Below, in pieces: positions 1 through 8,500 of a stretch of DNA of 64,000 nt. The stretch is from Baekduia soli (lineage in GTDB: Bacteria > Actinomycetota > Thermoleophilia > Solirubrobacterales > Solirubrobacteraceae). The notes beneath the pieces are model-generated. The model ran no database searches, was not told the DNA's origin, and was given only the letters and a program-made list of their open reading frames with translations. The position numbers and the translations under genes were made by a program. The first letter of the stretch is position 1. Each line of letters begins with the position of its first letter. The stretch lies in the NCBI RefSeq assembly GCF_007970665.1, contig NZ_CP042430.1:2170001-2234000 (forward strand). Direction: 5' to 3'.

Positions 1-767
1 ACCACCACCGCCACACTGGGCACATCCATGTTCGCTCTGAGGCTCTTGGCGTGGATGCCGACGACGAAATCAGCACGGCGGGGCCGTGGTCGTTGCATCG
101 TCGTCCAGTCGACCACGTGCGGATGCGGCAGCACTCGTGCCGTCCGGCCCCAGCGCTCCATGATCACGCAGCGGGCGCCAGGGGTGAGCGTCACGACCTC
201 GTGGGCGTGCTCGACCAACACCGAGAGCTGCTCCTCGTGCAGCCGCGTGTCGCTGTGATGGGGGTTGCGCAGATCGTGCACCGTGACGACCAGGGGCACG
301 TGGGCGTGCTCAAGGGCCTGCACCACCGCGCGGAGCTCGTCAGGCGTCTTGGCGTCAAAGCCGAAGTGCACGTGGAAGACATCGAACGATGCGTGGTGCT
401 CGGCGATCCACGCTGCGTCGAGCATCGCCGGTGGCCACCACCCGCCGGGCACCCGACGGCCGTCCGGCGGCGGGATGTCGCGTAGCCGCCGCACACCGTC
501 CTCTCCGTCAGGGTGGGCGAGATGCCGGACGTAGACGTGGCCGGCGGGCACCGACGCAACACGCAGGGTGCCCGCCGGATGAGCGACCGGGTGATCTCGA
601 GGACGGACGAGCGGTGGACGGAACAACCCAGGGGCCTCCAACGGTGTACGTACGTGGTCGATTTCGACCTGCTCGGGACGCCCACTACGGCAAACATGGC
701 TTCGGCAGGCCCGGCGCCCTGGTGTCCAGTCATCGAGAGCGCACCCGACCCATGGGTATCGACGCAC
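1..767 (-). CDS. Glycosyltransferase, N-terminal part (truncated by window edge)
   Basis: The minus strand is open from about 767 to the window edge and reads like a glycosyltransferase of the GT4/GT-B kind. It has RVASVPAGHVYVRHL, then FDVFHVHFGFDAKTPDEL, VPLVVTVHDLRNPHH, and VVTLTPGARCVIMERWG followed by VLPHPHVVDW. These are the usual N-terminal Rossmann-half landmarks of sugar transferases, including HVHFG and the TVHDL segment. The C-terminal sugar-nucleotide-binding half lies outside the window. The start is not resolved. The most upstream in-frame GTG is at 767, but family resemblance only begins near 570, and TTG codons at 641 and 626 are alternatives. Role inferred: transfer of a sugar to a cell-surface or small-molecule acceptor. 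Confidence 0.6.
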   Translation of the reverse strand, partial: MRRYPWVGCALDDWTPGRRACRSHVCRSGRPEQVEIDHVRTPLEAPGLFRPPLVRPRDHPVAHPAGTLRVASVPAGHVYVRHLAHPDGEDGVRRLRDIPPPDGRRVPGGWWPPAMLDAAWIAEHHASFDVFHVHFGFDAKTPDELRAVVQALEHAHVPLVVTVHDLRNPHHSDTRLHEEQLSVLVEHAHEVVTLTPGARCVIMERWGRTARVLPHPHVVDWTTMQRPRPRRADFVVGIHAKSLRANMDVPSVAVV

Positions 768-991
768 GGTTCTGACGCCGCGCCCCAAGCGCCCCGCTTC
801 CGCGACGCCGCGGATCACACGGGTGTTCGGTGTGCCGAGACCTCCGGCAACGCCACTCATATGTCTGCCACCTCGCTTCGGAGAGCCCAGCGGCCACGTC
901 TTCCGGCGTGGAGGTGGGTCCGGACGGGTCTGGTACGCCAAGTACCGCTTCGGCGGTGTGACGCCGCCCGGGGCGCCGCCCTCACGGCGAT

Positions 992-1002
992 CATCCGTAG
1001 TC
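992..1002 (+). promoter_or_regulatory. Recurrent CATCCGTAGTT-type site, copy A
   Basis: CATCCGTAGTC, one mismatch to the motif found in six other non-coding places of this window. It lies 77 nt upstream of the acyltransferase start and points toward it. It could be an operator or a promoter element. The surrounding stretch 768-1079 shows no convincing gene. Confidence 0.4.
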
Positions 1003-1079
1003 GTCCACCCCGTGCAGAGGGGCGAAGACGGATGGCCGTCTCTGGCCACGGGCGTACCTTCCGGTGGAAGGAGGCTTTC

Positions 1080-2066
1080 ATGTCAGCGGCCACACCCTCG
1101 CGACAGCGTGCGCACACCGGCAACGGCGTGGTCGCACGGGCGGCGCCGCGGCGCCGCCCGTGGCTCATGCGCTGGGTCAACAGCCTTCCGGGCTCCGCCG
1201 CCGGGCTCGTCGAGGTCGCTCGCAGCGCCACCGCCGATGTCATGGGGGTCATCGACCCGCGCCACCATCCCGCCGGCGATCCGCTCGAGCTCCGCGATCC
1301 CGATTACATCCGCCGCACCCTTCCCGGCCTGCGGGCCATGTCGGAGTTCTACTTCCGTGCCGAGGTCCGCGGGCTCGACAACGTGCCGGCCGGCCCGGTC
1401 CTGCTCGTCGGCAACCACTCCGGCGGCTGGCTGATCGCCGACACCTTCGTGTTCAGCCAGGCCTTCTACGACCACTTCGGGCCGGAGCGCATGTTCCACC
1501 AGCTCACCCACGACCTCGTGTTCAAGATCCCGGGTCTCCGCGCGATCATCACGCCGTTCGGCGCCGTACCGGCGTGCCCGGAGAACATGCGCCGAGCGCT
1601 CGCGCGCGGCGCCACGGTGCTCGTGTATCCCGGCGGGGACCATGAGACCTACCGGGCGAGCTGGCACGAGGCCGAGATCGACTTCGCCCACCGGACCGGC
1701 TTCGCACGGCTCGCCCTGGAGCTCGGCATCCCGATCGTCCCGGTGGTCGCGATCGGCGGTCAGGAGACGGCGCTCTTCCTCGGCCAGGGTGAGCGCATCG
1801 CCCGGCTGCTGCACCTGCATGAGCTTCTGCGCATCGACGTCGCGCCCGTGCAGGTCGGCCCGCCCGTGGGGCTCACCGTCCTCGACCTGCCCGTGCGCGT
1901 CCCGCTGCCGTCGAAGATCACCATCGAGGTCCTCCCACCGATCCACCTGGCCGAGGAGCTCGGGCCCGACGCCGACGCCGAGCATGCCTACGACCTCGTC
2001 ACCGGGCGGATGCAGCAGGCGCTCGACCGCCTGGCCGCCGCGCGCCGGTACCCGCTGATCGGCTGA
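1080..2066 (+). CDS. Lysophospholipid acyltransferase family protein (PlsC/DGAT-like)
   Basis: A 328-residue membrane-associated acyltransferase that probably moves an acyl chain from acyl-CoA or acyl-ACP to a glycerolipid or other lipid alcohol. NHSGG at residues 112-116 supplies the catalytic His of the family. It is followed by the hydrophobic VFKIPGLRAIITPFGAVPA stretch and the VYPGGDHE block typical of the DGAT-like branch; the last third, GIPIVPVVAIGGQE, is also characteristic. The ATG at 1080 is chosen because GGAAGGAGG (1066-1074) sits five bases before it. The frame stays open upstream but lacks family similarity. Copy A of the recurrent regulatory motif lies 77 nt upstream. Exact substrate not determinable. 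Confidence 0.85.
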   Translation: MSAATPSRQRAHTGNGVVARAAPRRRPWLMRWVNSLPGSAAGLVEVARSATADVMGVIDPRHHPAGDPLELRDPDYIRRTLPGLRAMSEFYFRAEVRGLDNVPAGPVLLVGNHSGGWLIADTFVFSQAFYDHFGPERMFHQLTHDLVFKIPGLRAIITPFGAVPACPENMRRALARGATVLVYPGGDHETYRASWHEAEIDFAHRTGFARLALELGIPIVPVVAIGGQETALFLGQGERIARLLHLHELLRIDVAPVQVGPPVGLTVLDLPVRVPLPSKITIEVLPPIHLAEELGPDADAEHAYDLVTGRMQQALDRLAAARRYPLIG

Positions 2067-2079
2067 CCCCGGCCCGCGG

Positions 2080-3596
2080 TCAGTCGATGGTGTAGATCCG
2101 GACGCGGATCGCGGCGGTCGAGCGGTTCGTGCCATCCGACGCGACGAGGATGAGGTCGTGCGTGGTGTCCTCGCCGGGGGCGGGCGGCCGCGCGTGGAGC
2201 CGCAGCGTGGGGGACAGCTCGAAGGCGACCTGCGCGTATGGGCCGCCGTCGATGCTGTCCCACCACTGGAAGGTGGGCGGATCGCCGTCGGGGTCGGTGG
2301 CCTTGGCCGTGAACTTCACGTCGGCGTAGCGCTCGCTCGTGACGGGGTCGACCCCGGCCGGGAACTCGCTGTTGTCGGCCGGGTCGGTGATCGCGACGGC
2401 CGGAGCGTGGTTCTCGGCCGCGGCCACGCGCACGGTGATGCTCGCGCTCGCGCTCAGCCCGTCCGCGTTGGTGGCCGTGACCGCGATGGTGTGCGTGCCG
2501 ATCGGCGTGCCGGAGCGTGTGATCCGGGGTCCGGTCCCGATCGCCGCGCCGTCCTCGGTCCAGGCGATCGCCGCGTCGGCGAGCATGCCCCATCCCGGGT
2601 CGGTGACCGTGGCGGCGTAGGTGATCGGCTCTCCGGCATAGAAGGTGCGCCCGTCCAGCGGCGAGTCGATCGTCACCCGCGGCGCGCGGCGCGCGGCGCG
2701 CTGCCGCGCCCGTACTCGATGTAGTGCCAGCCGCGCGTGTTCGCCGGGTTCGGCGGCACGCGGGGATCGGGCCGCTCGGTGAACGCCGCGCAGACGAACG
2801 AGCTGTCCGTCGAGCCGGGCCGGAGGCTCGAGTAGTCGCCCGCCCTGAGCCAGGCGGAGTGCAGGGGGCCCGCGAGCGCCAGCTGCGGGGTCAGGTAACC
2901 CACGACCGGCACCGGGGAGCCCGCGCTCGAGTTCATGACGGCGCCGATGCCCACGTCCCCGTCGCGGTTCGTCGCCAGCGCGGGGAACGCGTAGCCGTGC
3001 GTCCCGCTCCAGAGGAACTGCTCGTCGCGCAGGCGCCAGTACGTGGTGTCGATCTTGGCGATCTCGATCGTCGGCTGCGGGAACGTCTGCCTGGCGTCGG
3101 CGCACAGGTCGCCCCTCACCCGCTTCACGCACACGTCGCGCCCCGTGGCCCACGCCAGCCAGAGATCGCGGCCGCTCATCGTCATGCTCCGCACCTGGCC
3201 CCGGTTGCCGCTCCAGAACATCGTCGTCCGCGCGTTCCAGTCCTTGCCGAAGGTCGGCATGTGCGTGCGGTCGGTGGCGACCGACGCGTGGTCGACCCTG
3301 TGCGCGAACCACACCTGCGACTGGTCCGGCCACTCCCAGATCTTCACGCGGCTGAGCGTCTCGTTGCCGGCGATGTAGGTGGAGGTGTGGCCCTCCCCTT
3401 GCGCGATCTTCAGCTCCCGGGTCCTCTCGATGCCGTAGCCGAAGCTGAGGGGGCCGCGCCGCCCGGCGAGCTGGCTGAGCGGGAGGCGCGCGACGAGCGC
3501 GATGTCCTCCACGCTGCCGTCCTGGACGTTGGTCGTGAGGACGGCGCGCGTGGCGTTGACGGCGAGTCGGCGCCATGGCGGGCGGTGATGTGCAGC
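2080..3596 (-). pseudogene. Secreted Ig/PKD-like domain protein, frameshifted and lacking an N-terminus
   Basis: Two adjacent minus-strand frames form one protein. The first (3596 down to 2673) has sequences such as VEDIALVARLPL, MSGRDLWLAWATG and ANTRGWHYIEYGRG and resembles a secreted beta-rich domain. The second (about 2680 to 2080) continues with VTIDSPLDGRTFYAGEPI and VAITDPADNSEFPAG, two Ig-like/PKD-like repeats, ending in RVRIYTID. The frame changes inside an alternating GCGCG run at about 2680-2702. At the 5' end the frame stops at 3597 and no start codon with a ribosome site or signal peptide is seen, so the N-terminus may be lost or lie in another frame. Function unknown; probably extracellular binding. 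Confidence 0.6.
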
Positions 3597-3999
3597 TCAG
3601 CTCACCCGCGTGGTCCGACCCGGTCGTACGCCATCGCCGCGGCCCGCGTGCATGAGGGAAGGGCCGCCTCGTTGTCGCTCTTGCGAGCGACCCGATCGAC
3701 GACCCTTCTGAGGACGATCATGCGCCTGCGACACTGCGTGCGCATCCGTAGTTGCTACGGGTCCCGGACGTTCCCAGACGTGCCGCGGATCGTCGGGCGA
3801 ACGCGGATGGCGACGCCGCGCACGCGACGTACCGTCGACCGGGGCACGACAGCCGATCTCCGCACACGGGCCCAGACTCGCCGCGAGCGGTGCGGACCGC
3901 CGGCAGGGGAGCTCGCGCACCGAGGTCTCGGACGCCCCGCCGGCGCGCCTTTCGAGGCAGCGCCGCGCCACGGTCGCCACCGCGAGGCGCCTTGCGCGG
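3597..3999. other. 403-nt non-coding stretch
   Basis: No convincing gene on either strand. It contains copy B of the recurrent CATCCGTAGTT motif and lies between the 5' end of the broken Ig-like protein and the 3' end of the HPF gene. Confidence 0.5.
3743..3760 (+). promoter_or_regulatory. Recurrent CATCCGTAGTT site, copy B, inside a perfect palindrome
   Basis: CATCCGTAGTT at 3743-3753 overlaps a perfect inverted repeat CCGTAG-TTG-CTACGG at 3746-3760. Symmetry of this kind is typical of a dimeric DNA-binding protein. It is about 147 nt from the 5' boundary of the broken minus-strand gene. No plus-strand gene follows it directly. Confidence 0.45.
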
Positions 4000-4773
4000 T
4001 CATGGCTGCGCCTCGATCAGGCCGTAGTGGCCGTCGTAGCGGCGGTAGATCACGGCGCCGCGCGCGCGGTCGGCGTCGACGAAGTAGAGGAACCGGTGGT
4101 CGATGCCGGTCATCTCCTCGATCGCGGCCTCCAGCACGACGGGTTCCGAGAACCGGTTCGGCTCGACCACGAGCCATCGCCGGTCGGTCTCCGGTGCGGA
4201 CTCGCCGGCCTCGATCAGGCCGAGGCGGCCGTCCTCGCGAAGCCGGTGAACGACGGCGTCGTCGTCGGTGCGGACGTCATGGAAGAGGTAGAAATCGTGG
4301 TCGAGGTCGACCATGTCGGCGGCCGCCTGCAGCGGCGTCATGGGCTCGAGCGCGAACGTCTTGCGGCGGACGACCTGACGCTGCTCAGGCGGGCGCGGGA
4401 AGTACTCGGGACGCTGCGTCGGCAGGTCGCCGTGCCGCCACTCGCCGGGTTGCGCCTCGCCGGTCTCACGCCGGCGGGTGATGCGGCGCTCGGCGAGCCG
4501 TCGCAGCTGGCGCTCCAGGTGGTCGCCCAGATCGTCGATCGCCATCTCGGTCGACGCACCGGCGACGTGCGCACGGATGCGGTGGCCGTTGACGTCGATC
4601 TCGCCTTCGGCGTGGCAGGGGCGGGCGATGCTCGGGTTGTCATCGCGGTCGATGCGCACGTATGCGGCGAGGATCGGGCTGGAGGCCAGCGGCTCCAGCG
4701 CCTCGAGTCGCCGCGTCACGCGGCGTCGCTGCTCCGCTGACATCGTCGTGCGGGCCGTGAGCGAGACCTGCAT
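4000..4773 (-). CDS. hpf: Long-form ribosome hibernation promoting factor (HPF/RaiA family)
   Basis: A 257-residue HPF-like protein, expected to bind the 30S subunit and promote inactive ribosome dimers in resting or stressed cells. Residues 1-100 match the S30AE/RaiA domain (MQVSLTART start, CHAEGEIDVNGHRIRAHV strand, basic helix RRLAERRITRRR). The C-terminus is unusual because the hibernation dimerisation domain appears twice. Residues about 144-189 hold the block ending HRLREDGRLGLIEA and residues about 203-255 the block ending YRRYDGHYGLIEA. ATG 4773 is used since GAAGGAG precedes it at good spacing. Copy C of the recurrent motif is 91 nt upstream in the same orientation. In mycobacteria HPF-type proteins belong to the DosR dormancy regulon. 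Confidence 0.85.
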   Translation of the reverse strand: MQVSLTARTTMSAEQRRRVTRRLEALEPLASSPILAAYVRIDRDDNPSIARPCHAEGEIDVNGHRIRAHVAGASTEMAIDDLGDHLERQLRRLAERRITRRRETGEAQPGEWRHGDLPTQRPEYFPRPPEQRQVVRRKTFALEPMTPLQAAADMVDLDHDFYLFHDVRTDDDAVVHRLREDGRLGLIEAGESAPETDRRWLVVEPNRFSEPVVLEAAIEEMTGIDHRFLYFVDADRARGAVIYRRYDGHYGLIEAQP

Positions 4774-4864
4774 CGGCACTCCTTCGCGTGCGAGGTGGAC
4801 AGCACGAACCGTGCTCCGTCGCGGCGCCGGCCTCATCCGGGTCGCTCCGCTGCCTCCGAGGGCG

Positions 4865-4875
4865 AACTACGGATC
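4865..4875 (-). promoter_or_regulatory. Recurrent motif, copy C (upstream of HPF)
   Basis: On the minus strand this reads GATCCGTAGTT followed by CGCCC. It lies 91 nt before the HPF start codon and faces it. One of seven non-coding copies of a CATCCGTAGTT-like motif in the window. Confidence 0.5.
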
Positions 4876-4970
4876 CTCCGGCGACAGCTGCCGCGATCTC
4901 CGCATGCCCGCCGGCGCCGCCGAGCCCACGGTCGCGACCCCCGACCCTTGAGGCCGCGGTGTGGGCAGGG

Positions 4971-4990
4971 CATCCGTAGTTCGAACGGAT
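4971..4990 (+). promoter_or_regulatory. Recurrent CATCCGTAGTT site, copy D, with ATCCGT/ACGGAT symmetry
   Basis: CATCCGTAGTT at 4971-4981 is followed by an inverted half site, giving ATCCGT-N7-ACGGAT at 4972-4990. It is 93 nt upstream of the small basic protein at 5075 and in the same orientation. Together with copy C it forms a divergent arrangement between HPF and that gene. Confidence 0.5.
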
Positions 4991-5074
4991 CGACGAGCGC
5001 GGTGTCGCCGGATGGCGGGCCGGACTCTCGGATCCAGCGTCTGAGAGATCCATCGGTCCCGAGGGGAGCACGAG

Positions 5075-5260
5075 ATGCCCCGTATGAGTCTTCGCAGGGT
5101 CGCGCTGTTCCGCAAGCGGTTCTCGGCGCGTCGGAGCCGGAGGATGATGCGCAATCACCGCCACGAGATGGAGGAGCCGGGTTCCCCGCCCGATGTCCTC
5201 AGCGTCCGGGCGAAAAGCAGCCGTCACGGCAAGTCGACCGCCGACAAGTGGAACCGGTAG
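5075..5260 (+). CDS. Small basic protein of unknown function
   Basis: A 61-residue Arg/Lys-rich protein starting MPRMSLRRVALFRKRFSARR and ending SRHGKSTADKWNR. GGGGAG precedes the ATG. There are no membrane segments or cysteines; the charge suggests nucleic-acid or ribosome association. The gene is divergent from HPF, and each of the two has its own copy of the recurrent motif, so co-regulation with HPF is plausible. Function not recognised. Confidence 0.55.
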   Translation: MPRMSLRRVALFRKRFSARRSRRMMRNHRHEMEEPGSPPDVLSVRAKSSRHGKSTADKWNR

Positions 5261-5545
5261 CGCGTGCCCGATCCCAACGACCCCAGGTTGCCTCGCCGGC
5301 GGAGACGAGCCCGCTGATCGATCAGTACAACTCACGATGGGCGAAGCGGGCATGGAGGATGCGCAGATCCTCGGCATCGCCGAGTCGTCGCGGCGGGTAC
5401 GCCGATCGACGCCTTGGGTGTGATGCTCTCGAGCCCGCGAACTGTCCGCGCCGGGGCGCGCCAGAGTGGGGAGGCGCAGGAAGCGCGCATGCCGCTCTTC
5501 ACGGCGCTCGCGAAGGAGGGCCGGCGCGGGGTTAGGCTCGAGGTC

Positions 5546-6094
5546 ATGCGGACCGTCATCTACTCCATGAGCATGTCGCTCGACGGCTACGTCAACGGGC
5601 CGGACGGGTCCTTCGACTGGGGCGCGCCCGACGCGGAGCTCCACCAGTTCCACAACGACCGGGTCCGGACCCAGACGCATCAGGTCTGCGGGCGCAACCT
5701 CTACGAGATCATGCGCTATTGGGAGACGCCGCAGGACGACTGGGGGCCGATCGAGCACGACTTCGCCGGCGTGTGGAATCCGCTGTCGAAGATCGTCGTC
5801 TCGAGCACGCTGACCGACGCCGACCTCGGGCCCAACGCGCGGCTGGCGACCGCGTCGGTCGCAGATGAGGTCCGGGCGATCACCGAGGGCGTCGTCGGCG
5901 TGGGCGGGGCCACGCTCGCATCGGCGCTCGCGCGCGAGGACCTGATCGACGACTACTCGGTCTTCGTCTACCCGGTGCTGGTTGGTGGCGGGACGCCGTT
6001 CTTCGCGACCGACGTCAGTCAGACGTCGCTGACGCTCGTCGAGCACCGGCAGTTCGCCGGTGGGGTGACCCACCTCCACTACCGGCGCGAGTAG
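5546..6094 (+). CDS. Dihydrofolate reductase family protein (RibD C-terminal-like)
   Basis: A 182-residue protein of the RibD_C/DHFR-like reductase family. The N-terminus RTVIYSMSMSLDGYVNGPDG is the nucleotide-fold signature. It is followed by VCGRNLYEIMRYWE, KIVVSSTLTDADL, GGATLASALAREDLIDDYSVFVYPVLVGGGTPFF and a final beta strand. Members are NAD(P)H-dependent reductases of mostly unknown substrate; this is not the essential folate DHFR. ATG 5546 fits the family start, and TAGGCT at 5533-5538 lies seven bases before it with no clear ribosome site, suggesting a leaderless message. Confidence 0.85.
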   Translation: MRTVIYSMSMSLDGYVNGPDGSFDWGAPDAELHQFHNDRVRTQTHQVCGRNLYEIMRYWETPQDDWGPIEHDFAGVWNPLSKIVVSSTLTDADLGPNARLATASVADEVRAITEGVVGVGGATLASALAREDLIDDYSVFVYPVLVGGGTPFFATDVSQTSLTLVEHRQFAGGVTHLHYRRE

Positions 6095-6764
6095 ACGTGG
6101 CCGTTCGCAGATGAGGCCGGCCTGTGCTCGCCCCTGCATGGCACGCGACCGGCGCCGCTCACGTGCTCGCCGCTGCGTCGACCAGGGACAGACCCGTCGG
6201 GCCGGCATCACGGTGTCCGAGGCGTCTGGTGGTCGACGGTCGTCGCTCGTCGGGGAACGGCCGAGCGAACACCACCCTTAATGAGGCGGAGGCCCGCCTA
6301 TCGGCAGACCTCGGCCATCGGAAGATCAGGCTGGTGTGCTCGGGGGACGTTCATCTGCTGAAGGTCTCAGCCCTGCGGTCGCCATCGCTGTCCGACCCGT
6401 GAGACAGTACTCGGTCTGCGCGACGACCCGCGGGCTCGGCCGACGTCCGCCGCACGCGTCTCCGGGAGCGCGCCTCCCGGGCATGCGACTTGCAGCACAT
6501 GTGAGCGCATCCGCTCGTGGCGGCCACGCCCGCACGCAGCGCCTCGCGGGACTCAGCCTGCGACTGGTGCGGCTTCGGCTCTTGCGTGAACGCGTTGGAG
6601 GCCGCCTGGGCGGCGGCCGGATCGGTTCGCTGCAGGCGGGTTCGCGGCGGACGCAGCTATCCTCTCGGGGGAGGCCGCGCGTCCGCCGGCCGGAGAACCG
6701 CGCTCAGCGCGTCGTGGTCGCGCCTAGCAGCGCCGCGTTCGCCTGCACGACCGGGAGGTCAACC
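6095..6764. other. 670-nt stretch without a supportable gene
   Basis: Several short frames are open, but none has biased codon use, a start signal or recognisable motifs. Base composition looks somewhat less GC-rich than the flanking genes. It begins a gene-poor zone that continues to about 8490. Confidence 0.4.
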
Positions 6765-6971
6765 TTGGCTGGCAAGAAGAAGACGACATTCGCGAAACTG
6801 GCCCGCGAGCATAATGTGCGCGAGAAGCGCCAGGCGAGGAGCCTCCGCAAGGAGCAGCGTCTACGCGAAGGCGACGCTGGCGGCGACATGGAGCACCAGG
6901 TGGAGGACCTCAGCCATCTTGACGTGGCCGTCGTCGAGGGCGTTGTGCCCGACGTCGTCGTCAAGCGATAG
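6765..6971 (+). CDS. Small basic conserved-type protein (KKTTFAKLxRE motif)
   Basis: A 68-residue protein starting with TTG at 6765, placed five bases after GGGAGGT (6753-6759). The first half is a highly charged helix, GKKKTTFAKLAREHNVREKR followed by Arg/Lys/Glu repeats. The second half is acidic and hydrophobic (DVAVVEGVVPDVVVKR). Short proteins with this lysine-rich TFAKL pattern are common in high-GC actinobacteria, but their role is unknown. It stands alone in a gene-poor region. Confidence 0.55.
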   Translation: MAGKKKTTFAKLAREHNVREKRQARSLRKEQRLREGDAGGDMEHQVEDLSHLDVAVVEGVVPDVVVKR

Positions 6972-7729
6972 CGCCGCCGCCGCCGCAGCGGCGTGAGGAA
7001 CCGACCATCACGGTCCCCTTCGTCGGAGCGCACTCGGCCACCTCGAGCCATCAGCAGTGCCGTCGGCGCTCGTCGCGCGACGGCCGCGCGCTCAAGCGCA
7101 TCGAACGGCTGAGGGGTCGGACGCATGCCGTCCCCGAGGCTGGGAGGCATCCATGGACCTGGGCTGCATGCCGATCAGCACATGGCGGTCGGACGGGCTG
7201 ATCGACGTCGGCCGGACGTCCAAGCAGGAAGTCCCACGGCGGCTCCAGGGGATCGAGGGTTACTCACCCAACTGATCGTTGCTGCGTTCGATCGTCAAGT
7301 AACCATCTGTCGACGCAACGGTCCCGAGGTAACACTCCGTCGCGTCCTTCCCGGAGTGGCGAAGTGTCGACGCTCGCCGGTTTGCCAGGCGTTCAGGCCG
7401 CATTCAGACGCTGCATATAGGGTCGCGCGGACCTCGCGACGAGACGGGGCAAGTTGAACCACGGCCCCTGCATGAGCGTGCCCCCGCCTTGCAGGGGCCG
7501 TGGTCGACGACCACCCACGGAGCTGCGACCTTCCCTGTCTTCGGGTGGTCTCCGATCCATGTTCGAGTCATCTCGAGACGCTGTGTCTGAGCGCGTCGAT
7601 CGCGCGCTGGAGACTGCAGCAGTCGCAACACAGCCTGTGACGCTCGAACCGAGGACCATTCGCCGGGGGAAGCCGGCGGACGCCACATCCGGTGAACGCC
7701 GTGCTTGAAGCCGGATTGAAACGACGTCG
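6972..7729. other. 758-nt gene-poor stretch containing a long hairpin
   Basis: No strong gene. A possible 40-codon frame at 7153-7275 follows GGGAGG but is unsupported otherwise. A promoter-like TATAGGGT occurs at about 7418. A perfect 15-bp inverted repeat lies at 7458-7504 and is listed separately. Confidence 0.35.
7458..7504. repeat. Perfect 15-bp inverted repeat (hairpin), 17-nt loop
   Basis: The left arm 7458-7472 (ACCACGGCCCCTGCA) is exactly complementary to the right arm 7490-7504. No T-run follows on either strand, so a classical intrinsic terminator is not obvious. It could act as a factor-assisted terminator, a structured RNA or a protein-binding site. Confidence 0.7.
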
Positions 7730-7975
7730 CTAGGACCATCGAGCTTTCCGCGTTGGTCCCAGCCAGGACCGCGAAACAGTGGATCTCCCGTCGGTCTCTC
7801 CGGCGTGCTGCGGACACAGGTGGCCGGCACGGCCCTGACTGCGAAACCGGACGGACATCGCCCAGCCCTCCGGCAACGACCCACCCAGATACGCGACGAA
7901 TCGATCACTCGTGCGATCGCATACCGGGTGGTCGCAGACCAGGAACCCCGAGCGGCCGTCCTGTGACACGAACAT
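7730..7975 (-). CDS. Small Cys/His-rich protein, possible zinc-binding
   Basis: An 81-residue minus-strand frame starting MFVSQDGRSGFLVCDHPVC, with a later HLCPQHAG. The spacing of FLVCDHPVC and LCPQH resembles a two-part zinc-ribbon or treble-clef site. Between them is a regular stretch (SDRFVAYLGGSLPEGW). No clear ribosome site is seen before the ATG. It sits between two long hairpins in an otherwise gene-poor zone. Not recognised as a named family. Confidence 0.45.
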   Translation of the reverse strand: MFVSQDGRSGFLVCDHPVCDRTSDRFVAYLGGSLPEGWAMSVRFRSQGRAGHLCPQHAGETDGRSTVSRSWLGPTRKARWS

Positions 7976-8487
7976 GCGGCAAACATACCGAGCAGCGCTG
8001 ACTGCTGAGTCCGGCCTCAGCAAACCCGGGGACGTGTCCCGCCCGGTGCGTCAGATTTCGGACTTTGGCGCAGCGCCGCTCATTGCGCCCGACCGAATAT
8101 GGCGTTTGGGAGGGACACTCCTGTCACTACGAGTGCGCTCTGCTCTCTGGGGGAGCAGAGCGCACCCTCGTCCTTCGACCCAGGCGACGCACTGACGCTC
8201 ACACGATTGCGTCAAGCACCGGCGGCCAGCGCCCAGCTGACTGCCGCGAACCGCCCGTCCAGCCTCGCGACGTGTGCAGGCTCGAGCACGGCCCATGACA
8301 GCCGGTCGAGGTCCTGACAGGGCGCGTGCTGACTCGTATGTCCTGGACGATGCTCCCCGGCCCTCCACCGGCCTGGGGCTTCGGAGCTCAGCCCACGACG
8401 CCTACGCTCCGACTCGTGGGAGTCTGTAGGCGGACCAGTTGCTCGATCCTCCGCTGGTCTACCCCGGAAGTTGGGGGAACGAGCCGG
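7976..8487. other. 512-nt stretch without a supportable gene
   Basis: No coding region can be supported. It contains a perfect 13-bp hairpin at 8133-8165 (listed separately). Its right end carries the putative -10 box of the metallophosphoesterase gene. Confidence 0.4.
8133..8165. repeat. Perfect 13-bp inverted repeat (hairpin), 7-nt loop
   Basis: GTGCGCTCTGCTC at 8133-8145 pairs exactly with 8153-8165. With a small bulge the outer CGAG/CTCG bases can extend it. No T-run follows. It lies about 340 nt upstream of the metallophosphoesterase start. Confidence 0.7.
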
Positions 8488-8500
8488 TAGCGTGCGCCCG

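Noticed and set aside
7562-7580. TTCGAGTC sequence resembling a tRNA T-loop
   Set aside because: No acceptor stem, anticodon arm or CCA region can be folded around it. No tRNA was found in the window.
7458-8165. The two hairpins considered as inverted repeats of a mobile element
   Set aside because: Their arm sequences differ, there is no transposase-like frame between them, and no target-site duplication is visible.
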